A DNA stretch of 26,370 bases, from the NCBI RefSeq assembly GCF_003595525.1, contig NZ_CP022681.1, positions 1-26,370 on the forward strand, read 5' to 3'. This DNA is from Streptococcus respiraculi (GTDB lineage Bacteria > Bacillota > Bacilli > Lactobacillales > Streptococcaceae). This document shows, piece after piece, positions 9,050 through 15,433 of this stretch; position 1 is the first letter of the stretch; each line of letters opens with the position of its first letter. Under the pieces are notes generated by a model that did not search any database, was not told the origin of the DNA, and was given only the letters and a program-made list of their open reading frames with translations. The translations under genes and the position numbers were made by a program.

Positions 9050-10108
9050 GTTATCAAAGATATTGCGAATTTTATCGTTGTTTTTTTCTTTTAGTTTGTC
9101 TAGTTGATGGGCGTAAATTTTAAGTGTGATATTGAGATTTTCATGTCCGAGTATTTGAGAGATAGAAATGAGGTCTACTCCTTGAGCGATTAAAAAGCTA
9201 GCGTATGTGTGCCTGAGAGAATGGATAGTGACGGGTCTTCCGACAATTTTCTTGATAGTCTTATTGACTGCGCTGTTGCTGATTTTCGAGATTAAGCGAT
9301 TTTGCTTATCTAAAGCATGATTTTCTTGATAGTTTTCAATCATGCTCAGAGTATGATTGTCAATTGGGACGGAGCGCTCAGAGCTTTTTGATTTTAAGGG
9401 GATAAAATCCATGGTATCTGTGTAATCAAAAGCTTGCTTGAGATGTAGCATTTGGTTTTCTTTGTCAATATCGTCTGACCGTAGACCGAGTAGTTCCCCA
9501 AATCGCAGACCAGTAATCGCCGCCAGGTAAATCGTGAAATAGGTGCTGTATTGAATATTGTCTTTGCATATTTGAATCAGTTTGATATACTCATGTTCCT
9601 CTAAGTATTTATTTTCGACTGCCTTTTTATTGATAGTTGATTTGACGATGGCTCCTTCACAAAAATTTGTATCAATAATCTTTTCACGCACTGCAATCTT
9701 AACAGCTGACTGAATATGATAGTGGAAGTTGTCGGCCGTTTCCTGTGAATATTTTTGGGTAAATTTATTAGCAATGCTTTGATAGTGTGTAGGTGTAATA
9801 TCTTTGAGTAGGGTGTTGCCGAAGTAATGTTCGATATGTTTTTCGGTTTGCTGATATTTTTTCCACGTTCTTTCTGCAATGTGTGGTTTTTTGTAGATTT
9901 CTGCCCATTTTCTGTAGTATTCTAGAAGGGTCTGTTCTTTATTGACAAATGTATTTTTCTTGAGAAATAATTCTACTTCCATTGCGGCGGCTTGCGCTAG
10001 CGCTTTCGTTTTGAATCCTTTTTTTGATTTCTCACGGTATTTACCGTTAGCGTCTTTATAAGAAATACGATATTGCCATCCCGATGAGAGTTTCTTATAG
10101 AAAGCCAT
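9026..10108 (-). CDS. int: Phage integrase (tyrosine recombinase)
   Basis: A 360-residue integrase that would recombine attP with the host attB. Domains: N-terminal arm-binding domain (about 1-50, with WQYRISYKDANGKYREKSKKG), SAM-like core-binding domain (about 60-160), and a catalytic domain (about 170-340). The catalytic set is visible: Arg202 in TGLRFGELLGLR, a beta-sheet Lys near 239, His296-x-x-Arg299 in TIHSLRH, His322 in ILGHENLN and the nucleophile Tyr332 in KIYAHQ. AGGAGG precedes the ATG. The gene is full length. Its 3' end carries two of the four arm-type boxes, so the attachment site overlaps the gene end. It faces the endolysin, which shows that this is not a simple integrated prophage end. 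Confidence 0.95.
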   Translation of the reverse strand: MAFYKKLSSGWQYRISYKDANGKYREKSKKGFKTKALAQAAAMEVELFLKKNTFVNKEQTLLEYYRKWAEIYKKPHIAERTWKKYQQTEKHIEHYFGNTLLKDITPTHYQSIANKFTQKYSQETADNFHYHIQSAVKIAVREKIIDTNFCEGAIVKSTINKKAVENKYLEEHEYIKLIQICKDNIQYSTYFTIYLAAITGLRFGELLGLRSDDIDKENQMLHLKQAFDYTDTMDFIPLKSKSSERSVPIDNHTLSMIENYQENHALDKQNRLISKISNSAVNKTIKKIVGRPVTIHSLRHTYASFLIAQGVDLISISQILGHENLNITLKIYAHQLDKLKEKNNDKIRNIFDNFGRISDE

Positions 10109-10138
10109 TTGCCTTTACCTCCTTTTGTGATAAAATGG

Positions 10139-10180
10139 GTATAGTAAAGAGACCTACTGCAAAGCAGGTTTTTACTATAC
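10139..10180 (-). promoter_or_regulatory. Long hairpin in the integrase leader
   Basis: Perfect 10 bp outer arms GTATAGTAAA / TTTACTATAC enclose an inner helix (ACC-TGC with a TAC bulge, against GCAGGT) and a three-A loop. It lies about 30 bases upstream of the integrase ATG on the minus strand. It could be a transcription attenuator or a protein-binding site controlling int; there is no T-run for a plain terminator. Confidence 0.5.
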
Positions 10181-10240
10181 GAAATTGCCTTACGCTCTCG
10201 TCGTCCAAAGTTTGAGTGTGGGGCTTTTTGGTTAAATCAG

Positions 10241-10390
10241 AATAAACTACAATAAACTACAATAAACTACAATAAACTACAATAAACTACAATAAACTAC
10301 AATAAACTACAATAAACTACAATAAACTACAATAAACTACAATAAACTACAATAAACTACAATAAACTACAATAAACTACAATAAACTAC
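10241..10390. repeat. Tandem repeat, 15 perfect copies of a decamer
   Basis: Fifteen identical head-to-tail copies of AATAAACTAC, followed by a partial copy (AATAAA) that runs into the stop codon of the AlbA_2 gene. No copy carries a substitution, which points to recent expansion by slippage. With the 10109-10240 leader it fills the space between that gene and the integrase; nothing else was seen there. Confidence 0.97.
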
Positions 10391-10396
10391 AATAAA

Positions 10397-11833
10397 TTAT
10401 TTATCTTTCAAAACATAGTATTGAGTAGTATCTCTGGGGCCACTCCCGTACCACTCCAATATACCTTTTTTTGTCAATTCTTTGAGTAACTTTAGGGAAT
10501 AAGGGCGACTTTTCTGGATTTCTGTCATAACGTCAGGGGTAGTTATTTGAGCGCTTCTATATGCTAATCTAATTATTTTCTTTTCATCTATAGTCAGATT
10601 GTTGAAAACTTCAGGAGATAGTCGTTGTTTCAATGTATCATTGACTCTAACCTGCCTATTGAGAATATTATTTTCTAGTAACAGTAAAACATTAGCATTA
10701 TTGGGTTCGCTGTAAGTAGGTTGTTTAAGGAAGAAGTCTGCCATTTCGTTATAAATCCTTTTCACACCTTCATTCATTTCTTTTACCCATCCAAACTCGG
10801 AAAGAACTCGAGCTATTTTAGGATTGCGCGAAAAACGCTCTTCCAAGATATTTTCTAGTGTGACAATATTAGGGAGCATTCCTGGACTTTTTATTTCTAA
10901 TCGGTCATCGAATAGTACTACAGTGATATGTTGCCCCCTAATAGAATAGTTCCTATGTGTAACAGCATTGACAATTCCTTCAAACCAGGCAAACTCGGGA
11001 TATTCAGGCATTGTTGTAAATTGTCCATTGTCATCCAAGTATTGAAAATCTCTTAGTTGATTTTTGATAAATTCTCTGCTCTTTATAATGATTTCAGGGA
11101 TAGGTCCGAAGAAGGTCTGCTCTTTTATGACATTGAATTCTTTCCCAACGCCAGCGGAATTATCATTGTATTTAATCACTCTTAATCTCGCTTGTGGTAA
11201 AAATTCAGTGGGGTTACTTCCGAACAATAAAATTCCAGCATTAGTTATCTTACCATTTTTTATTAAGCCTCTTCCTTTTAGAACTTGTAAAGTACCAATA
11301 TCAGGAAGGCCTATTTTTTCCTTGAAACTTTGAACTAATTCATCGTCAAGATCAGAAAGTTCTGCTCCTTCAGCGATCTCGTCTTCGAAATATCTTTGCC
11401 CTCTGTCATATTCTAATTGGACTCGCTGTTCATGCTTTAGTTTAACTGATTTATCTCCCTGTCGTAAATATGCAGTATCATTAGGAGTAGTAACTACCCT
11501 ATCAATGGATAGTTGGATATTGAGCACTAATACTTTATCTTCCTCGTTTTTTATATTTGTAACATTGATTTCTTTATAATTAAACTTTACAGGAGTGTTC
11601 ACTAATTGATAAGCAATATTTTTAAAACTTTCAATGTCCCCAGCTTTTGCATGTTTAAAACCTGTAATACGTCCGTCATCTTCAATACCTATTGCAAGGA
11701 CACCGCCTTCTGCATTAGCGAATGCTACTATATCTTCTAGTATATTTTGAGCTTTTTGAGCAGCACTTTTTCTGTCGAAATGTTGTCCTTCTGGGGCGGA
11801 TGTTAGATACTCAATATCGTAGATTTTCTCCAT
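10397..11833 (-). CDS. Schlafen AlbA_2 domain protein with ATPase-like C-terminus
   Basis: A 478-residue protein. About residues 10-135 form an AlbA_2 (Schlafen-type, nucleic-acid-binding or nuclease-like) domain: PEGQHFDRKSA, then IVAFANAEGGVLAIGIEDDG. About 280-370 resemble the HATPase_c_4 fold: the N-box-like EGIVNAVTHRNYS (Glu285, Asn289) and the G-box-like DDRLEIKSPGMLP. The last 70 residues look like a winged helix. Such proteins are often labelled RecG-like or DNA-binding regulators, and some act in host defence. The gene lies 12 bases downstream of the repressor in the same direction, so it should be expressed in the lysogen. A superinfection-exclusion or defence role is inference; transcription control is the alternative. 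The 15-copy repeat begins at its stop codon. Confidence 0.85.
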   Translation of the reverse strand: MEKIYDIEYLTSAPEGQHFDRKSAAQKAQNILEDIVAFANAEGGVLAIGIEDDGRITGFKHAKAGDIESFKNIAYQLVNTPVKFNYKEINVTNIKNEEDKVLVLNIQLSIDRVVTTPNDTAYLRQGDKSVKLKHEQRVQLEYDRGQRYFEDEIAEGAELSDLDDELVQSFKEKIGLPDIGTLQVLKGRGLIKNGKITNAGILLFGSNPTEFLPQARLRVIKYNDNSAGVGKEFNVIKEQTFFGPIPEIIIKSREFIKNQLRDFQYLDDNGQFTTMPEYPEFAWFEGIVNAVTHRNYSIRGQHITVVLFDDRLEIKSPGMLPNIVTLENILEERFSRNPKIARVLSEFGWVKEMNEGVKRIYNEMADFFLKQPTYSEPNNANVLLLLENNILNRQVRVNDTLKQRLSPEVFNNLTIDEKKIIRLAYRSAQITTPDVMTEIQKSRPYSLKLLKELTKKGILEWYGSGPRDTTQYYVLKDK

Positions 11834-11845
11834 AATTAGCCTCCT

Positions 11846-12622
11846 TTATTTTCTGTAAATATGCTCAACAACCCCGATTGCTTCTGCGAATTCATATTCA
11901 TTAAAGTAGATGTCATCATAGTTGGGGTTCAGGCTTTCTAGTCTGTCTGGCTGTAATTTCTTTACAAAGTTTCCTTTGCTTGTCCGAAATACGCCAATTT
12001 GTCCGATTTCAATTTGTTTTGTGAATGTGACAAAGAGAATATCGCCATTATGAAGTTTAGGTCGCATAGAATCACCGATAACCATTGCAAGGTCGTCAAA
12101 CTTGTCAGGGATTTGGCTTATTGGAATCCTGATTTCAATATCGACATCATTTTCCTGCCAAATGCCTTCTCCTGCTGATTCTAAACCGTGAACAACGAGG
12201 GATTCGAATTCTTCGTTTTGAGGAAGTGGGATAACTTTCTCCGTCTTATATTCGGCTATTTCTTCTCCGATTTCGGCGTTTCCTTTTATTTGCTCCTCTA
12301 ATTGCTCCGTAGCGTAGCCTAGCACGTTTTCTTGGCGTTCGGGGTGTAATTGTACCACCTTGTCATTTATCGCCTGTACGGTGCCATTTTTTGCGTCTGG
12401 TGAGGTGGTGGAGGATTCGCCGAACATCATAACTTCAGGATGAACCCCGAAGAATATTGCAATTTCTTCTATTTCGTATATTTTGGGAGAACGTGTTCCA
12501 CTTTCCCATTTTGAAATAGTTGATTTTGTTTTTCCGATTTTTTCTGCCAGCTGTTCCATTGTTAAATTATTGGCCAGCCTGTATTCCTTGACCATTGCAG
12601 GAAAAGCTATTTTAGTATTCAT
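11846..12622 (-). CDS. CI-like repressor, HTH plus S24 peptidase
   Basis: A 258-residue lysogeny repressor. Residues 8-65 form an XRE helix-turn-helix (LTMEQLAEKIGKTKSTISKW). About 165-258 form a LexA/UmuD-type S24 domain with Ser185 in VIGDSMRPKL and Lys221 in NFVKKL as the catalytic pair; Ala150-Gly151 is a plausible self-cleavage site. RecA-triggered cleavage would therefore lift repression during SOS, as in lambda CI. It is transcribed from a consensus promoter at 12650-12678, head to head with the early promoter. AAAGGAGAG-type ribosome site precedes the ATG. Followed closely by the AlbA_2 gene. Confidence 0.93.
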   Translation of the reverse strand: MNTKIAFPAMVKEYRLANNLTMEQLAEKIGKTKSTISKWESGTRSPKIYEIEEIAIFFGVHPEVMMFGESSTTSPDAKNGTVQAINDKVVQLHPERQENVLGYATEQLEEQIKGNAEIGEEIAEYKTEKVIPLPQNEEFESLVVHGLESAGEGIWQENDVDIEIRIPISQIPDKFDDLAMVIGDSMRPKLHNGDILFVTFTKQIEIGQIGVFRTSKGNFVKKLQPDRLESLNPNYDDIYFNEYEFAEAIGVVEHIYRK

Positions 12623-12649
12623 AAGCGCTCTCCTTTATTTTCTAACCTT

Positions 12650-12678
12650 ATTATATAATCGTGTTTTCTTTTTGTCAA
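12650..12678 (-). promoter_or_regulatory. Repressor promoter with operator-like -35
   Basis: On the minus strand: TTGACA (12673-12678), exactly 17 bp spacer, TATAAT (12650-12655), both perfect consensus. The -35 sits in TGTTGACAAAAAGAAAACAC, nearly identical to the site in the opposite early promoter, so one regulator probably binds both. Confidence 0.88.
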
Positions 12679-12732
12679 CAAAAACGATAATAAAGCATTA
12701 TCAAAAAAGTTGACTTTTTTAACACAAATCTG

Positions 12733-12761
12733 TTGACAAAAAGGAAACAAAGGTGTATAAT
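12733..12761 (+). promoter_or_regulatory. Early rightward promoter with operator-like -35
   Basis: TTGACA (12733-12738), 17 bp, TATAAT (12756-12761), all consensus. The -35 lies in TGTTGACAAAAAGGAAACAA, matching the repressor promoter. A related TTGACT element lies just upstream (12710-12715) in the palindrome AAAAAAGTTGACTTTTTT (12703-12720). It drives the early operon. Confidence 0.88.
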
Positions 12762-12821
12762 GTATTTGTAAGGTTGAGAAAGGCAATCTTAGACAAGGAA
12801 ACTAACAGAAAGGATTACTTA

Positions 12822-12941
12822 ATGAAAAGTCGCAAAAGAAAAAAGAAAAAGCTTAGCAACGAACAACTGATAAACTTGATAATCGCACTCATCAACTTAA
12901 TCATAACGTTACTAAACTTAATCGAAAAAATCTTCAAATAG
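12822..12941 (+). CDS. 39-residue Lys-rich hydrophobic peptide, toxin-like
   Basis: ATG at 12822 behind AGAAAGGA. The peptide has a block of basic residues (KSRKRKKKK) and then a strictly hydrophobic/Asn helix (NLIIALINLIITLLNLIEKI). A longer ORF from 12753 has no ribosome site and starts within the promoter, so I reject that start. The shape resembles small membrane toxins of type I systems and holin-like toxins, but I recognise no named family. It is the first gene after the early promoter and is followed at once by a strong hairpin. Function unknown. Confidence 0.6.
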   Translation: MKSRKRKKKKLSNEQLINLIIALINLIITLLNLIEKIFK

Positions 12942-12966
12942 TGGGCGGGGCGAAAGCCCCAACTAC
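12939..12966 (+). terminator. GC-rich hairpin after the first early gene
   Basis: GGGGC-GAAA-GCCCC (12947-12960), a stable stem with a GNRA loop, with outer TAGT / ACTA pairing that overlaps the stop codon. There is no immediate T-run (TTTT only at 12977), so it may be a partial terminator or an mRNA stabiliser. Confidence 0.5.
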
Positions 12967-13005
12967 TATATGCGTGTTTTCATTATACTATAAGAGGTAT
13001 CGACA

Positions 13006-13089
13006 ATGCAAGATAAAACTTATAAATTCATCTTTTGGTCTTTGATTGTCTTAACCGTCATTGTTATTATCATCACTTGGCTAGTGTAG
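13006..13089 (+). CDS. 27-residue membrane micro-protein
   Basis: ATG at 13006 behind AGAGG. The peptide MQDKTYKFIFWSLIVLTVIV continues into a hydrophobic helix and ends in TWLV, so it is a single membrane segment with a short charged N-terminus. It lies between the Lys-rich peptide and a Cro-like HTH gene. Too short to assign; I consider it real because of its ribosome site and tight spacing. Confidence 0.5.
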   Translation: MQDKTYKFIFWSLIVLTVIVIIITWLV

Positions 13090-13104
13090 AAAGGGGGGTG
13101 GTTA

Positions 13105-13311
13105 ATGAAAAAAACAGAGTTCGAAAAGCTCTTGGATAATAGCGGAATTAAGCGTCAGGTAATTGCTGAACGAATGGGTCTTACTCGCACAGGCTTCTAT
13201 CGCAAACAGAAGAAACCGAAAGAGAGATTTGACGGTAATGAAATGCTGGCTCTTGCTGATATTTTGGGAGTTGACTCTAAAGTGGTCCTTGAGGCCATTT
13301 TAGTTTCATAG
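13105..13311 (+). CDS. Cro-like HTH protein
   Basis: A 68-residue DNA-binding protein: helix-turn-helix at about residues 15-36 (IKRQVIAERMGLTRTGFYRK), then a helical tail typical of XRE domains (ALADILGVDSKVVLEAIL). Single domain, no cleavage or dimer domain, so it fits a Cro or early regulator. AAGGGGGG precedes the ATG. It is placed as expected for Cro, the first clear regulator after the early promoter. Its operators could be the TTGACA-type sites around 12670-12750 and 13315. Confidence 0.78.
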   Translation: MKKTEFEKLLDNSGIKRQVIAERMGLTRTGFYRKQKKPKERFDGNEMLALADILGVDSKVVLEAILVS

Positions 13312-13314
13312 GTT

Positions 13315-13337
13315 TGTTGACAAAAATAACACAAAGG
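13315..13337 (+). promoter_or_regulatory. Operator-like site before the HNH gene
   Basis: TGTTGACAAAAATAACACAA repeats the element found at both divergent promoters. There is a -35-like TTGACA but no good -10 at 17 bp, so it is more likely a regulator site than a promoter. It lies directly upstream of the ATG at 13344. Confidence 0.45.
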
Positions 13338-13343
13338 AGCGTC

Positions 13344-14069
13344 ATGGAAGAAAAATGGAAATCCGTAAGGGGCTATGAAGGTCTGTATGAAGTTTCTAGT
13401 GATGGCAGGGTTAAAAATAGCAAAACTGGAAGGATACTAACCCCTAGGGTAAATAATTCGGGTTATGTTCGTATCAGTTTGTACAAAAAAGAAGGTTGCA
13501 AGGAGTTTTTGGTTCATAGGCTTGTTGCAGAAACGTTTATCCCAGCGGTGAATGGCAAAGAAATAGTCAATCATATAGACGAAAACAAGTTGAACAACAA
13601 CGTGGAAAACTTGGAATGGGTAACGTCACAAGAGAACGTGCAGCATAGCATTGAGCGTTTGAGAGTTCCGAAAAAACATAAAGTTATCTATCTATATACG
13701 CTATATGGGAGATTAGTTCGGGTATTTTCATCAGCGGTTGAAGCAGGAAACTATTTTGGTGTATCAACGACCACAATTATTTCTGCTATCAATAACAAGA
13801 GTAAATTTAATACGCTTTATTATTTAGGCACCCCTGATATTATTCCTGATTTCGAAGAGCTTGTTGGCTTGGTGGATTATTTAGAAGATTATCGAACGGC
13901 TAAACAGTTGAAAAAAGATGTATTTGCTAAAGCATTGGAAACTACACGCACTAATTACATGATCTGGTTACAAAAGCAAAAAGTACCATATAAAGAACTA
14001 AAAAAGGTTGCTAGTTTATTGAACATGACTATTGATAGGGCATGGGATTTAAACGAGGTTTACACATAA
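13344..14069 (+). CDS. NUMOD4/HNH homing-type endonuclease with HTH-like tail
   Basis: A 241-residue protein. NUMOD4 at about 1-50 (WKSVRGYEGLYEVSSDGRVK), HNH nuclease at about 55-100 (VHRLVAETF, then VNHIDENKLNNNVENLEWVT), and a NUMOD1-like DNA-binding segment at about 113-160 (VRVFSSAVEAGNYFGVSTTT). The last 55 residues form a separate helical domain (KALETTRTNYMIWLQKQKVP, then LASLLNM-like KKVASLLNMTIDRAW) that resembles a Cro/HTH regulator more than a nuclease. An in-frame start at 13314 lacks a ribosome site; AAAGGAG before 13344 decides the start. Freestanding homing nucleases of this type are common passengers in phage early regions; the tail may be the remnant of the gene it joined. 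Confidence 0.85.
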   Translation: MEEKWKSVRGYEGLYEVSSDGRVKNSKTGRILTPRVNNSGYVRISLYKKEGCKEFLVHRLVAETFIPAVNGKEIVNHIDENKLNNNVENLEWVTSQENVQHSIERLRVPKKHKVIYLYTLYGRLVRVFSSAVEAGNYFGVSTTTIISAINNKSKFNTLYYLGTPDIIPDFEELVGLVDYLEDYRTAKQLKKDVFAKALETTRTNYMIWLQKQKVPYKELKKVASLLNMTIDRAWDLNEVYT

Positions 14070-14095
14070 CCTAAAACCAATTTCAAAAAATTTGC

Positions 14096-14193
14096 TTGAT
14101 AAACTACATTTATCAAAGTTTGTTGTTGACAAACACAACAAACTTTGATAAACTACATTTATCAAAGTTTGTTGTTGACAAACACAACAAACT
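14096..14193. repeat. Two 49 bp direct repeats made of two palindromes each
   Basis: Perfect tandem copies at 14096-14144 and 14145-14193. Each unit is exactly a 21 bp palindrome (TTGATAAA-CTACA-TTTATCAA) abutting a 28 bp palindrome (AGTTTGTTGT-TGACAAAC-ACAACAAACT). Across the junction this creates an inverted repeat with perfect 18 bp arms and a CTACA loop (14135-14175). It looks like a multi-site operator for the following HTH gene. Confidence 0.95.
14126..14154 (+). promoter_or_regulatory. Promoter embedded in the 49 bp repeats
   Basis: TTGACA at 14126-14131, 17 bp spacer, then TAAACT (14149-14154, four of six consensus). The -35 is in the 28 bp palindrome of the first unit and the -10 in the 21 bp palindrome of the second, so a bound regulator would block polymerase. 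Confidence 0.5.
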
Positions 14194-14218
14194 ATAACTA
14201 ATGGAGAGGAGGGCAGAT

Positions 14219-14410
14219 ATGACTTATGGTGAGCGCATGCGTAGGCTTCGAGAGGACAAGGAAATGTCCTTGCGAGAGCTAGCGGAGAAGACGCTATTAG
14301 ATTACGCATTCTTATCTCGTGTAGAGAATGATTTGCGGACGTTAACACTCCCACAGGCAAAGGCGGTGGCTCGTGAATTGGGCTGTACGGTGAATGAGCT
14401 GGTGGGGTAG
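14219..14410 (+). CDS. XRE-family HTH regulator
   Basis: A 63-residue single-domain protein: MTYGERMRRLREDKEMSLRE opens a classic XRE helix-turn-helix, continuing LAEKTLLDYAFLSRVENDLR and a final helix ending NELVG. An in-frame ATG at 14201 would put the ribosome site inside the gene; GAGGAGGG before 14219 decides the start. The gene follows the double 49 bp repeat, so autoregulation at that site is the natural guess. Confidence 0.82.
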   Translation: MTYGERMRRLREDKEMSLRELAEKTLLDYAFLSRVENDLRTLTLPQAKAVARELGCTVNELVG

Positions 14411-14422
14411 GAAGGAGAGAGG

Positions 14423-14632
14423 ATGAATGAACTAGAAAGAACAGCCCTTAATGAAACACTAAGGACTGTGACGTATATAGCGGAGAAAACAGATGAGCCA
14501 ATACTCGTAGAATTAGATAAAACTATTTCTTTTTTGGAGTCGAATTATCAGAGACTTTCCGAACAAGTTGAGAAAGACTTGTTGCAACTTGCCTACGTTC
14601 GGGGGTGTTTAGAGGGTTTGAAGCAGAGGTAA
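14423..14632 (+). CDS. Hypothetical helical phage protein
   Basis: A 69-residue, largely helical protein (MNELERTALNETLRTVTYIA at the start) with heptad-like spacing in the second half. Strong ribosome site (AAGGAGAGAGG). No family recognised. It overlaps the 3' end of the minus-strand deoxyribosyltransferase-like gene by 110 bases; both reading frames have good starts, so both may be real. It is the last plus-strand gene before that insertion. Confidence 0.6.
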   Translation: MNELERTALNETLRTVTYIAEKTDEPILVELDKTISFLESNYQRLSEQVEKDLLQLAYVRGCLEGLKQR

Positions 14633-15218
14633 TTGAACTAGCTATTGAGTGGTCTAATTCTGGTAGATTTTTTGAAATAACAGGAGAACTCGTTGGAGCT
14701 ATACCTCTGTTGAGTTTATGGAGGATTTCATCTATTTTCTTTTCAATAGTAGTTAAATTCGATTCTGGCTTATCTTTTGATTTCTTGATGTTCTCCATAT
14801 TGAAATCGCCGATACTTTTAACCATTTCTTTTAGCGCTCTTTTGGAGTTTTCAATCTCGGCTACATCGGTATCATAGAGTATAGTTCTATTGCTAGCTAC
14901 ATCAAAGGGAAGTTTCTCATTGTATTTAATGATTGGAATCAGCGGAAGTCCTAGAGCTTCTCTATACCCTAGCTCGTAAAAGGCGTTGGGATTGTGTTCG
15001 GTCATATCTGCAATAACTAGCTCATCTGTCTTTAGATGATTGATAATACTTTCGTTGATGTTACCAGTGAAGCTTTCTTGGTCTACACGAATTACCTTAT
15101 ATCCAAGTTCTTCACAGACTGGTCTTATTAGGTAGGTTAAAACTTTATCTGCGTGGGCGTGTGTGGGAGTTCCTGGCGTTCCAATAGCAGTAACAACGAA
15201 ACAAGTTTTTTCAGTCAT
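14523..15218 (-). CDS. Nucleoside deoxyribosyltransferase-like (DRHyd/TIR-like) protein
   Basis: About 231 residues. The N-terminal 125 residues have the Rossmann-like fold of nucleoside 2-deoxyribosyltransferase-like proteins: CFVVTAIGTPGTPTHAHADK, then ELGYKVIRVD, then VIADMTEHNPNAFYELGYRE with the Glu of FYELG as likely active residue, then FDVASNRTILYDT. The rest is a linker and helices with a low-complexity Ser/Pro/Lys tail. Related domains occur as nucleotide- or NAD-attacking effectors in defence systems (known for the wider group); that role here is inference. The ORF extends to an ATG at 15236, but GGAG lies at the right distance before the ATG at 15218 and the -10 box ends at 15246, so I choose 15218. 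It is antisense to the early operon with its own promoter, like a moron. Confidence 0.78.
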   Translation of the reverse strand: MTEKTCFVVTAIGTPGTPTHAHADKVLTYLIRPVCEELGYKVIRVDQESFTGNINESIINHLKTDELVIADMTEHNPNAFYELGYREALGLPLIPIIKYNEKLPFDVASNRTILYDTDVAEIENSKRALKEMVKSIGDFNMENIKKSKDKPESNLTTIEKKIDEILHKLNRGIAPTSSPVISKNLPELDHSIASSITSASNPLNTPERRQVATSLSQLVRKVSDNSTPKKK

Positions 15219-15245
15219 ATCAATTTCTCCAATCATTTTATTTTT

Positions 15246-15254
15246 ATTATATCA
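15246..15254 (-). promoter_or_regulatory. Extended -10 promoter of the antisense gene
   Basis: On the minus strand TGATATAAT, a perfect extended -10 (TG-N-TATAAT). No clear -35 is seen. Transcription would start near 15239, about 20 bases before the chosen ATG. This lets the gene be expressed separately from the early operon, including in the lysogen. Confidence 0.65.
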
Positions 15255-15273
15255 CAGAAAAGGAGGGGAGGAG

Positions 15274-15414
15274 ATGAGACCTAAGAAATATCCGTGTAGC
15301 AAAAAAGAACCTGCTAAAAAACAAGTTCAGGACGTTATTACCTGTGTAGGTAATACTACAGTTACCGCGAATATTAACGGCATAGAGTTGAAAGCGCCTA
15401 AAATTATTGTATAG
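15274..15414 (+). CDS. 46-residue hypothetical protein
   Basis: ATG at 15274 behind AAAAGGAGGGGAGG; upstream in-frame starts overlap the antisense gene and lack a ribosome site. The peptide starts MRPKKYPCSKKEPAKKQVQD with two Cys residues and a beta-like C-terminal half (VTANINGIELKAPKIIV). Basic N-terminus. No family recognised. It is part of the plus-strand early operon that resumes after the antisense gene. Confidence 0.55.
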   Translation: MRPKKYPCSKKEPAKKQVQDVITCVGNTTVTANINGIELKAPKIIV

Positions 15415-15433
15415 GTGTCAAGGAGGAGCTGTT

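Noticed and set aside
10241..10390. Repeat array considered as CRISPR
   Set aside because: Copies are contiguous 10 bp units with no spacers, so this is a tandem repeat.
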